From: Craterostigma plantagineum
Taxonomy: Eukaryota; Streptophyta; Magnoliopsida; Lamiales; Linderniaceae
Reading direction: 5' to 3'
NCBI GenBank assembly: GCA_027422505.1
Contig: JAPQWV010000411.1
Coordinates: forward strand, 372,001 to 436,000
Length of the DNA: 64,000 bases
Positions 11,666 to 21,453 of the stretch are shown in pieces. The notes under the pieces were generated by a model. The model saw only the letters and a program-made list of their open reading frames with translations. It searched no databases and was not told where the DNA came from. The translations under genes and the position numbers were made by a program. Each line of letters opens with the position of its first letter. Position 1 is the first letter of the stretch.

Positions 11666-14484
11666 ATGGCAAAATTTCCAGCATATGACCATATCTATGA
11701 TCACAATCTGTACCATAGCGTACCAGACACCAATTATCAGCTCGACACAACCACCTTTAGGTGCCCTGACGAGATAATGGTGTCAATCCTCCAAGGCCAT
11801 CCCCTCTAGCATGCTCTCACGGTGACGGCCTCTGTACCGGTCTACCTTCAACAATTTTGGGGTATGATCAAAAGCCTCGTAGTTGACGGCACATACTGAT
11901 GTACAACGGTGATTGGGACGAGGCACATTGGCTTTAGCAAAGATGATATGGGCCTCACCTTGTACTTACCGTTCAGCCACAACTACGACCCTCTGCCCAA
12001 GGATGAAGAGATTGTGCGTGACTTCCTTCACATGGAATACCGTCCGCTGCTCACAAAGCTTGCTCAAGTCCAGAGAAACGGCATTCCTCATCCGCGGAAG
12101 ACTTTGTTTGGGATTATCAACAAATGTCTTTCGCCAAAGCACGCAGGCTTCGACAAAGGAAACGACCACATCCTAAGAATCTTCCACGATGGATACGGTC
12201 ACAAAATTATGATTTCGCCCAATTGATCTGGAATGACCTAGCTGAACAGATCAGATGACAAGAGAACAAAAGATCGAAGAATGTGTCGTACGCCAGGTGG
12301 TTCTCCGTGATTATTAGACAATTCATGGAGATGTACGAGCAGAGCATCGAGGCTAAAATTCTTCCACAACCCCAAGCTGACGGATTTGGACCAGCCATCC
12401 ATGGCCATACCGTTTGAGCTACTTCGTGCCGACCCCTCGGGAGCCAAATACCAGAGATTCTGCCGGGACAATCATCTCATTGAACGGGTGATCAGAGGGC
12501 CCCCGACAGACTTCCATGTGAGCCCTCCCCACCAACAGCAACCACCTAGCCCGAGGCTGAACTGATAGATCAGGTGGCCGAAGAGCTAGAACAGGAGCCT
12601 CAAACTCAGACAGCTCTCTCTGCAGCCATCAAATCCTAAGAAGACAAAATGATGGAGAGAGTGCTGGCTGCGATCGAGACGTCTCGGCATGACACTGTGA
12701 AAGCACCCGTCTCTGAGGGCCCTTCAACATCGACAAACCCAACCCCACAACCCACTCCCACCGACCCATCCGCAGACTCCTCTATCCTCATCAACCCATA
12801 TACCATACCCATCACCCAGCTCCACGACATCCTCCTCGCCCGCCTTATAGGCCTTCCAACCCGAACGCCTCAAGAAGAGTCTCTCTACCGGCGTCTCGTG
12901 GATCACCCTGAGCCACCTACTCAATCGTGTCGTGGCTAAGGCTCCTGCACACGACATAGACATGACGATCCAGATGATCAGCATTGTCATGAGGGGGAGA
13001 AAAGGCCTAGGACTTTATCAAGTGGCCAAGGCGAAGGTCAAACTCAAGGCGCAGGCGCATCGCAGACAGGCGCTGGAGCAAGACAAACCCACACCACGCA
13101 CCGCACCACTCATACAACCCACACAACCCAAATCGACCCACCATCCTTCACCTTAAAGACGCCTCCGCCTACACCTACGATTCACACAGCTTTCGAAAGA
13201 AGAAGCAAGTGCCGCCATGCTCGTGGCCCTGGCTCAAACTCAAGCTACTCCCTCAGCTGCTCAAGACCAATCGGGACCATCAGGACATGCCGTCAACCCA
13301 CATGAATTCCTCGTCAAATACATATTTGAAGGATAGTGTATGACCCATTCCATGTCCGATGAGCATCAAAGACAACGGCTTAAGGATGTTCGTCAATTCT
13401 TACAACAAGCTTCGGTGGACCTGGTGCTGATACAAGATGAAGAGCTTCATGAAGGTGAAGATCACGACCAAGAGCTCCCAAGGCTTCCAGAGCTGATTGT
13501 GCAATGGGCGGTTCTCCCCTACAAGACAAATGCCAGGAACCGTCTGGATCGACACTTCATGGGAGAACATCATAATAGAAATCCCCATCCTTGAAGAAAT
13601 TAGAGAGCACATTTGGAGGTCACCGGACAATGTCAAGAAGCCGAATGAGTTTGAGTTAAGAGAAATCTCCCACTGGGATCAGCAGAAAGAGAAGGACATA
13701 TCTCTGGATGCTGACCCACCTTGGACTTACATGAGATTGGGGATGACTAAAGAACAAGTCAAGAGTCATTATAAGAGTCTATCTCCCATCTGTCAGCTCC
13801 TCAGCATTTTATGTGCCGAAGGAGGACTTCCAACACCGTACTACGCCATTGAACGGGTGGATAGGACTCGAGAAGAATTAAGCGAGAGCGGCCTACCGTA
13901 TCTCCCTGCCGAGGAGGTGTACAACCTATACCGGCTGTATGTGGAGAAATACAAGGGTCCTCAAAGCTTTATCAAGAAAGAAAGACTCCGGGACTCTACC
14001 GGTACATGATGCGCCAAGTCAAGTACTTCGCAGCGCACGACCTCCAGATGGCTCAGGAGAGCAACATGAAGAAGGTCAACATGACCGCACCTCTCAACAA
14101 GGGACCTGAGATCGAAGTACTTCCCACAATCACGTGCATATCATCTCAGTCCTAAGCATCACCTACCACAATCCAATTGCCAATAAGACAAGGCTGAGGC
14201 TGAAGACTGAAGTACAAAAGTTTGGTGATGGGACGCTCAAGGTCATCAGGCAAAATATCGAGAAACGGTTGGAAGAAATCAACAGAGAGACAATGTTTAG
14301 GATCCATAGGTACGTGAGAGAACAGCCGCTCCTAATGGAACTACTTGATGATATCGAGGAGCGACTGGAGCTGAGGAACACGCTCAGGAATTTCGAACAT
14401 GCGCTGGGCTTGCACAGATCGTACTATGCCCGACGAGGACAGACAGCGCGGAAGAGGATTCAAGCACAAAGGGGGAGAATGTAG
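11666..14484 (+). pseudogene. Extra 3' ORF (third gene) of element B, copy 1, broken and internally deleted
   Basis: Position matches the env-like or additional ORF of Sirevirus-type elements. It starts MAKFPAYDHIYDHNLY directly after CAG. The N-terminal domain shares TFRCPDEIMVSIL, VYLQQFW, MEYRPLLTKL and NKCLSPKHAGFDKGN with C and E. Compared with C, roughly 750 bp of the proline-rich middle is missing (near 12545-12640), and there are stops at about 11809 and 11897. The C-terminal part includes EVYNLYRLYVEKYKG and ends QAQRGRM. Its last codons lie in the polypurine tract and its TAG (14482-14484) lies inside the LTR. I see no signal peptide or membrane segment. As recalled, not searched, the N-terminal pattern resembles a domain common in ORFs near copia gag-pol of other eudicots. 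Function unknown. Confidence 0.78.
14468..14479 (+). other. Polypurine tract of element B
   Basis: AAAGGGGGAGAA directly abuts the TG of the 3' LTR and is where plus-strand DNA synthesis would be primed. The tract is also read as codons of the extra ORF. Confidence 0.85.
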
Positions 14485-14820
14485 GATATCAGTTTAATTG
14501 TGTGTTGATTTAATTAGCTGTCCTCGTAGATTGGGACTTTATTGTAATAGTGCTTTGTTTAGGACTTAGTTTGTTAGTTATAGCAAGTATAAATAGATGT
14601 ACAAATATTGCGATTAATAGAGAATTATTGAGAATTGATACAAAAGGCTTGCAAATCCAATCCTAGAGAGAGAAAATCAAAAATCATTCTCTCACTACCA
14701 AATTTTCTCTCGAGCGGTCAATAGAAAAGGTTTTTGATCGATCTTCAAATCGTATAATTCTAATCGATTTCCTTAAGATTCAAGTCTAGGATCATTGAGT
14801 TGATAAATTATGACCTAACA
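14480..14820 (+). repeat. 3' LTR of element B (341 bp)
   Basis: Starts TGTAGGATATC and ends GACCTAACA. A TATA-like TATAAATA lies at about 14587-14594. It matches the solo LTR at 2092-2438 better than the LTR of C. The following bases AGAGT cannot be compared with a 5' flank because the 5' LTR is missing. Confidence 0.88.
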
Positions 14821-14963
14821 AGAGTTCACGAGTTGACAAGATTTTTCAAAATTTTGCTAAGTGTGGATCACGGATTGGTAAAAAGGAACTTCACGAATTT
14901 TATATTATGAGTTCAGAAGTTTGCAAATTTGACTTAGGTCAACCATGAATCGTGAAACATCAG

Positions 14964-16118
14964 TTCGCGAATTGCAACTTCCAACTCTGAGGTTCGCAGT
15001 TATGGTTTAACGAGGCTTCGCGAATTGACTAAGTCAATCGCGAATTAAGGTTTTTTGCGAATATAAAGGATTGCAAATTTAGAATTTGCGAAGCTAAAGT
15101 CAACAAAGTCAAATTCGTAAAAGAAAACAAAGCGAGTGGAATTCGTGAACTTATTGAAGTTGTTTTAAAATGAAATTTACGAATCTCAGATTGCGAATTC
15201 TGAGAGACGCGAACTTAAAATTCGCGAAGTTGAGAATTCGCGAATTAGACCTAGTCAGCAAACCATAGAATTCGGAAAAAGACATTTTAGTTCGCAAATT
15301 AGAATCAAAACGGATCTAAAAGGTGTTTTCAGGAAAAAAAAAACTGAACCCTAGTTGTCGAAAAAGAATACCATAAAACACAAAACACTCAAGATTCGAA
15401 GTTCGAAATTAAACACGACTGCAGATTTTTAAGAAGTTTAAAACTCGAATGCCCTTAGAAAGTAAAATAAGACTGACTTTTGAAAGAACGCAAGAAAAGT
15501 CCCCGTTCTCCTAAATAAATCGAACCGTGCAGAAACACAGCAAAAATCATATCAGTAAGAGGTTATAATAAGCGATTCTTTACCACAATAGATTTGTGCG
15601 AGTGTGTTGGAACGTTTTTGAACGAGAGAGAGAAGTTGTGAATGTTGGAATGATTTATGGAGAAGGAGATTTTTCGGTGTGAGAGAGTTTTGCGAGTTTA
15701 CAGTTCGAAAAATGAGAATTTGGGAATTTGGGAATTTCGCGAATTAGGTTAAAGTAAGTTTTGCGAACCGACAATTGAAATTCGATTGAACTTGGGCGCA
15801 AAATTTTGAGATGAAAGCCCACAGAGGATTCGCGAAGTCAGTGTGGTTCGCGAATCGGATAGTTAGTTCGCGAAATAGGTCTTTAACTGGTCAACATTTG
15901 AGAGGATTCGCGAATTGAGACTTCGCGAACTAAGGTGAGTTCGCGAATCAGGGATTTGGCACGGAAGTGTATTTCACGAATTAATGAACTTAGTGAGTTT
16001 GTAATTGAGCTAAAGAATGATTTGGAAGACAGACCCATTTTGGATTCGCGACATGACGAATCCAAGGGCTCAATACTTGAGTTCGCGATCGCAGTTAATG
16101 AAAAAACTTATTCGCGAA
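14964..16118. repeat. Cluster of 12 TTCGCGAA palindromes
   Basis: Exact TTCGCGAA starts at 14964, 15017, 15221, 15237, 15736, 15829, 15847, 15867, 15907, 15922, 15940 and 16111, with several one-mismatch versions between. About 12 exact 8-mers in 1.15 kb is far above chance. Spacing is irregular, so this is motif enrichment, not a tandem array. Confidence 0.85.
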
Positions 16119-16425
16119 CTTATTTTGACGAGTCCAATTTGATGAATTCACAAATTTAGTGAGAGGGATACACGAAATTTAAAAACTTGGATATGCTGGT
16201 GTTTGACCTTTTCCTTCAGTTGTTGCTGCTATTCGTCGCTTTTCTAACTGTTCTATATTGTGTTCTCACAGGACGTACTAGCTTTTGAGAGCGTTTTGTT
16301 TTATGTTGAGATTTTTCGCATTTGGGATGTTTTGAGAGTGTTCTTTTGCCTTTTTGAAAAATTTATGAATCGTTGAAGATTAATTTGCAGAAAGTACTTG
16401 CTCCCCTCAATATTTTTGGATTTTA

Positions 16426-16545
16426 GAATTAAGCTCCCCCTAAATAAAGTCCAGAATGAAGTGCTTAAAAACTGAATTAAGCTCCCCCTAAATAAAGTCC
16501 TAAATAAATTGCTTAAAAAAACTGCCCCTAAATAAAATGCCTATC
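16426..16545 (-). repeat. Tandem 48-bp repeat carrying polypurine tracts
   Basis: Two 48-bp units (16426-16473 and 16474-16521) and a partial third each carry a minus-strand TTTAGGGGGAGC-type tract; the third has AGGGGC only. Multiple polypurine tracts upstream of the 3' LTR are a described hallmark of sireviruses. Confidence 0.75.
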
Positions 16546-16798
16546 GAGAATGTGAAAATTTGTTAATTCACTTACTCCCCCTCGACGCATGGATATGACA
16601 TTTCTCCCCCTTCGATGTAGTGTCATCAGCAGTGACTGTACTTCGACTTACTTGAGACGAAGGAAAATTTATTTGTAAAACCACCTAAAATCTAAAGCAT
16701 AAATAAAATTATAACTAACTACGAAAACACGCATAGAATAATAAAAATCAAAGCAGAGCAGATAGACAAGTAGTGAACTGTAGAGAGAGGGATTGAAA

Positions 16799-17495
16799 TT
16801 AAATATTGAGATTCAACATTACTAACTTTGCAACTAAGAATTGGAATCGTTTTCATCCAATGCTTATGTAAACAAATCGGCTAGTTGAATCTCTGTATTG
16901 ACGAAATACATTTCAACGATGCCTCGTTCTACTTGGTCCTTGATGAAGTGATATCTTAGGTCGATGTGCTTGTGCTGTGCGTGAATGATGAACAGGATTG
17001 CACGTAATTGCTATGGCACGTTTGGAGTCACAATAGATAGGAATTCTATTAAGATCAAACCCGTAATCTCGTAGTTGACTCCTTATCCACAAAATTTATA
17101 AGCAACAACTTGCAGCAGCGACATATTCTGCTTCTGCCGTAGAAGTTGACACACAATTTTGTTTCTTAGAAGCCCAACATACAAGTTTATCACCCAGTAA
17201 TTGGATATTTCCAGACGCGCTTTTCTGTCCAATCTGCAGCCTCCTGCGAAATCTGCATCAGAATACCCTATTAGTTCATACCGAGTTCTTAGGATACCAA
17301 ACCGCCCGAGGTCTGGTGTGCCTTTTAGGTACTTTAAAATTTCTCTTTACAACCTGAAGATGTGATTCCTTAGGATTAGCTTGGAACTTGCGCAAAGGCA
17401 TGTGGAGAATAGTTGCCAGTTGCTCATCATCTCTTTATTTTCCCGTCATATGTGTGTGGTAGCAAACCAGAGTCGAGGTACCACATATGATGGAT
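16799..17495 (-). pseudogene. pol: pol remnant of element G: protease start fused to RNase H by deletion
   Basis: Read on the minus strand, it opens IHHMWYLDSG (start of the protease, catalytic DSG) and within about 25 codons changes to FQANPKESHL, which in C lies at the end of RT before RNase H. About 2.7 kb encoding the rest of PR, IN and most of RT is therefore missing. The RNase H part keeps [20 protein letters not shown] and [15 protein letters not shown] and ends with a diverged LNLN-type tail and TAA at 16799-16801. Further stops and frameshifts are present. Confidence 0.82.
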
Positions 17496-17506
17496 CTGCA
17501 AAATAA

Positions 17507-20500
17507 TTAAAGAGCTTTAGGTACCCACATGTAAATGGGTCCTCTCAGATTAGCAGATTTAGATGTTGGTTCATATATGGTTCCTAAGTTAGTACTACTT
17601 GGAGCTCTAACACCCAAGTCAACGTCGAAGAAATGGATGTGACTTTGCTCTTAGTAGAAGACTTGGCCTTTTCGGCTTTCGTCTTTTTAGGCGGAGATTT
17701 AGGAACCCATTTAGGTTGAACCTTGCAAGGAAGAGTAATTTTAGCACGGACAAATGCTTTGGTGGGCTTGACCGAGGAAAAGATCTTTTCATTGGATAAT
17801 CTCCTAGGTGCTTGCGATCTTAACGGGATACCTTAGGTGAGAACAAGCATGAATAGCACCGTATACTTTCTTAATGTCTGGATCTTGTTTCCTATGGGTC
17901 TTCCTAAAGGCATTTGTTTTAGAATGATTAAATTCTATTGTTGATGAATAGCATATTTCGAAATTAGTGCTTCTAAAAGTGGTAGGCTGAAGAGAACATG
18001 TAAAAGCAATTATTTGAGGAGATGAAACATCTCTTTTATTTCTACAAGTGTCTTTTATTTGTACAGAAGGAGAAATTTTAAAAGCATTCAAAGCTACAGA
18101 CTCCTTCGCAATTTGAAACTAGACACTCTCGCCGTCGACTCTAGTGCGGGCCCTACGGTCCCTGTAGACGTAAGCGAAGCAGAGTCAGAACTTTTCAAAA
18201 TATTATTTTTAAGTTTCCGATCATTTGACAGCACTTTTTCTTTCTTCACGCTTTTTAGAGTGACTTATTAGTTGAGTGAGTTGCGTGAGAAATAGCTTGT
18301 GAGATGGAGGAAGCTTTGAGAGATTCCATCTCTGTTAGAACAATTTCTTTTTAGCTTCAAAATTCTCTCTTTCTTTTTCTAACGAGGCTTCTATTTTCCT
18401 AACTATAGGAGGAATGTAGAGAGAATTTTCAGAATTATGGATTTGTGCTTCCCCTATTATAGAATGATCTTCTTGAAGGTGAGTTGACTCAAGGCTCCAA
18501 CCCTTGGGAATATCCCTAGTTTGTAGCTTTGATTCAACTCGGTGTAGGAAAAGGGATTTCAACCCTAGTTTTGGCTTTTCCCTTGGCTTCTTCTAAAGCA
18601 TCTATTTTGCGTTAGTAAAACCATGAGATTCGTTAATCCTAACCCATCTACTTGACATCGTAAAGTTGTTTGCAATCAACTTTTGACAAGCATCGTGGAT
18701 TCTCAAAGCCTAAGCCAAATTTTATAGTCATAGAACTATTGGTCCATGAGTTGATTCAAGAATATTGTTTGATCAGTTTGTCCCCATTTTACAAAAAGAT
18801 CTTCTAACTTCTTTACTTTAGCGTATAATTTCTTACGCTCTTCTCCTAATAGAGCAAAATTATTTTCCACCGTGAATTTGGAGGCTTTATAGGCATCTAG
18901 ATCTCTCATAAGTTCACAAAACTTCGTATTTGATTTATCTAATTTGGCTTCTAGGTTGGTGATCTTAGTAGTTGCTTCCGTTATCCTACAATTGAGGTTA
19001 GCTTTCTCATTGATATTTCTAACCAAACAATTATAGTTATTTTCTAGCCTGTCTTCTAGTTCCTAATATTTTTATTATGTTGCTCTATCGGAGGCTTTGT
19101 AGTCTCTATAAAATGTAAGCTCTTAGTAAGTTCATCTATTTTTGAACTAGAGCTCCTTAGTTCTGATTCGAGACAACGATTTTCTCCTGAGACTTAGATA
19201 GTTTCTTCTCTACTTCCTTTTATGCTTTTCTGCTCACGTTTCATGTTAGTGTTCTATTTGATACGACTCTAACATGGTCAAGAATGTGGAATCAGAAATT
19301 ACCTCCGGAGAAGATTCGGATGCCTAGTCTTCGCCCGTCTGGTTGGTGGTTTCGGCGTCAGAGTTTTCATCCAGGCGGGCCATGAGGGCTAGATTCTCTT
19401 CCTCTGAGCAAGACGTATCCTCGCCAGTGGCCCTGTTCTGCCATTAAAGCTACTCCAACTTCCTTCTGCTTTGTGAGTTGAAGCATCCTGGAGTAATAGT
19501 CGGCATCTCTCTTCTTTGGGAGAGTACATTCTCTGAGTGACTTGGTTTCCCGTAGTTAAAGCACTTTCTTTGGTGTTCTTGACTTCGAAGGTCTCAAGTG
19601 CACGTTCTTTGCTCTCTCAGCTTGAGGTCTGAAGTCGATTGGCTGATGATGAGGACTTCTTCTCGAAGTGTTGTTTGCTCATTTCGTGATCTTCTCTTTT
19701 CGTGATTTTGAGCTTCTCTTTTCGTGATCTACTCTGAGGGGGTAGGAGGCTTGATGATCTTCTCTTTTCGTGATTTTGAGCTTCTCTCCTCTGAGACTAG
19801 GACAACCGTGTCTTTGATAAGTTTGTCCTTCTGCTCCTTCTGAATCTCGCTTACATCCTCCTCGTGTTGTGCGAGATTGTCGAGCATGGCATGGATATCC
19901 AACTCCTCAAGGTCTTTGTTTTGTCTGATTTGAGTTGATTTGTTTTGTCCGATTTGAGTGGATATCTTCTTCCATTCTGATGGCAGAGAGGAAAGAAATC
20001 GTATGTTGGTTTCCATGTTCGTCTTAGTGATTTCTATTTTCCTCATCTCATTCAAGAGTGTGAGATAACTCTGATAGAGATCATGTAAGCATTCCTCGGG
20101 TTTAACTCTAAAAGAGTCGTAAGCTGTGTGAATATTTGCCTTCGTGGCCTTGATACCGACTTCTGTTCTTTGCATCATCTTATGCAGCTCATTCCACATT
20201 CCATTAGCTGTTGGAATTCTTCTTCTCGATCTTGCGATAAATGTCGTTTGCGATGCCTTGCATTAGAGTGTTCTTGGCTATCTGATCAGCCTTAGCTGTC
20301 ACTCTTTCCTCTGCGGTGTATTCTCTAGGCTCATTGAGTCGTTTAGAGGCAGGAATTGGAGGATTAGCAATGTTGTTACCAGGTACATTTACCCAGAACT
20401 GAGCTGGACCTTACTCAAGTGATAAGAGAAGGTCATCTGCTTGATCTTTTAGCTCGATAAAGTTCAGAAAAATGGCTTCGCCATATTGTGTATTCGCCTC

Positions 20501-20549
20501 TCTTAAGTATCGGGGGACGGTTGTCATTACCAAGCGAGTAAGCATCCAT
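17507..20549 (-). pseudogene. gag: gag pseudogene of element G
   Basis: Starts MDAYSLGNDNRPPIL at 20549 (minus). The best open stretch is 20199-19729, with MWNELHKMMQRTEVGIK and LPSEWKKISTQI; it carries an 8-residue tandem duplication (STQIGQNK/STQIRQNK). A 68-bp partial duplication lies at 19688-19786. The zinc knuckle near 19520-19565 is degenerate (CFNYGKPSH, one Cys lost). A coiled coil (19026-18736, NEKANLNCRITEATTKITNLE) and the basic C-terminal part (about 17830-17690) follow. It ends with the conserved stop TAA (17507-17509), then an 11-nt spacer ending GCAG before the protease frame. Several frameshifts. Confidence 0.85.
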
Positions 20550-21100
20550 GTTGTTTTCTTGAGTTGATGTAGGATCTTCGTTTGTTGTTTTGATGAATTG
20601 AAAATTGATGTGGCGTGTTTCATAAAAAGCAAATTTGTTAGTAGCGTTTAATTTTAAATGAACGATCGAGAATTATTTTTTATTCAATATTTACAGTTTG
20701 ATCAAAAATTTTCGTTGTTTTAGAATAGTGTCACTGTAGTGCGCGCCAAGTACTATTCGCAAAAAATTTTTCGAGCGAAAATGATTTACGATTCCAATGT
20801 AATTTTGCGATGAAAAACTGTTTAAACAGTAAACTCAATCGAAAAATTGACTCGTGAAGTTTTGGGAGAGAAATTTTAATCGTCGAAAAATTTTGTTGAC
20901 TGCAATTCAAAATGTAAACTTTTTCAAAATATTGACTCGAGAAGTTGACTAAATTTCTCGAGTGCCCAGTTTCAATTTAGTACTAGATTTTTGATCGAAA
21001 AAGAATTAGAAGATACGTGGCATTGTTACACCTATTGGTTCAGTTATCAGACTGTAAACAATCTTATCCCGTTCGGTCCAAAGCTAGTCTAGCCTATATA
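20550..21100 (-). other. Truncated 5' leader of element G
   Basis: Minus-strand leader upstream of the gag ATG, with the CAACAAACGAAGATCCT-type sequence just before the start that is also seen in C. Only about 460 bp resembles the 1.07-kb leader of C. The last 80 bp (21020-21100) is unrelated and abuts the LTR of E. No PBS is seen next to 21101. Confidence 0.6.
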
Positions 21101-21453
21101 TGTCAGGTATTGATTTATCAACTCCTAGATCATAGACTTGAAATCTATGGGGATCGATTAGAATTATGGAAATTAGATTTCGATCAAAAACCTTTCGTTG
21201 AGAGCTTCAAGAGAGATTTCGAGTTGTGAGAGAATGAATTCTGATTTTCTCTCTCTAAAAATTAGATTTGCAAGCCTTTTGGATCAATTGACTAAAATTC
21301 TCTATTAAGCTCAAAGTTTACAAATGTATTTATACAAAACAAACTTGGCATAAATAATATATAAGTCCTAATCTAAGGACAATTACAAGAAATGCCAGAA
21401 ATTACAAGGACAACTAATTAAAATCAAAACACTACTACAATTAGTATTCTACA
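21101..21453 (-). repeat. 3' LTR of element E (353 bp)
   Basis: Plus-strand view TGTCAGGTATTG...TATTCTACA, the reverse complement of the family's TGTAGAATA...CCTGACA. It abuts a minus-strand polypurine tract (AAAGAGGGAGAA) and the end of the extra ORF, which shows that the element interior lies to the right. Confidence 0.85.

Larger units (their letters stand above)
1..12242. repeat. Left copy of a large direct duplication (partner 51763-64000)
   Basis: The sequence is nearly identical and co-linear with 51763-64000, with an offset that drifts from 51762 to 51758 through small indels. By eye I count about 14 substitutions, about 9 small indels and one replaced 30-bp patch. The copy starts inside the extra ORF of element C', crosses its 3' LTR and runs through element B. 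Because the C/B insertion junction is in both copies, the duplication happened after C inserted into B. The true left boundary lies outside the window. Confidence 0.97.
680..14820 (+). mobile_element. Element B, copy 1: Ty1/copia Sirevirus-like retrotransposon lacking its 5' end
   Basis: In order the element holds leader (680-1569), gag (1570-5000, interrupted by a solo LTR), PR-IN-RT-RNase H (5016-8117), a 3.5-kb spacer, the extra ORF (11666-14484), a polypurine tract and the 3' LTR (14480-14820). Its 5' LTR is not in this copy, because the leader is split by the C' insertion at 679/680. Every gene has stops or frameshifts, the RT active site reads YVDE, and part of RNase H and of the extra ORF is deleted, so it cannot be autonomous. 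Its own target-site duplication cannot be checked. Confidence 0.88.
14821..16798 (-). other. 3' non-coding part of element G (post-pol region) with palindromes and polypurine repeats
   Basis: No gene is visible. On the minus strand this follows the pol end of G at 16799. It holds tandem polypurine repeats (16426-16545), additional polypurine tracts at about 16395, 16573 and 16602 (read as CTCCCCCT on the plus strand), and 12 exact TTCGCGAA palindromes between 14964 and 16118. The expected 3' LTR of G is not recognised and was probably lost where B now ends at 14820. Assignment to G is by contiguity. Confidence 0.55.

Noticed and set aside
16426..16545. CRISPR-like array
   Set aside because: Only two to three adjacent 48-bp units without unique spacers, in eukaryotic retroelement DNA carrying polypurine tracts.
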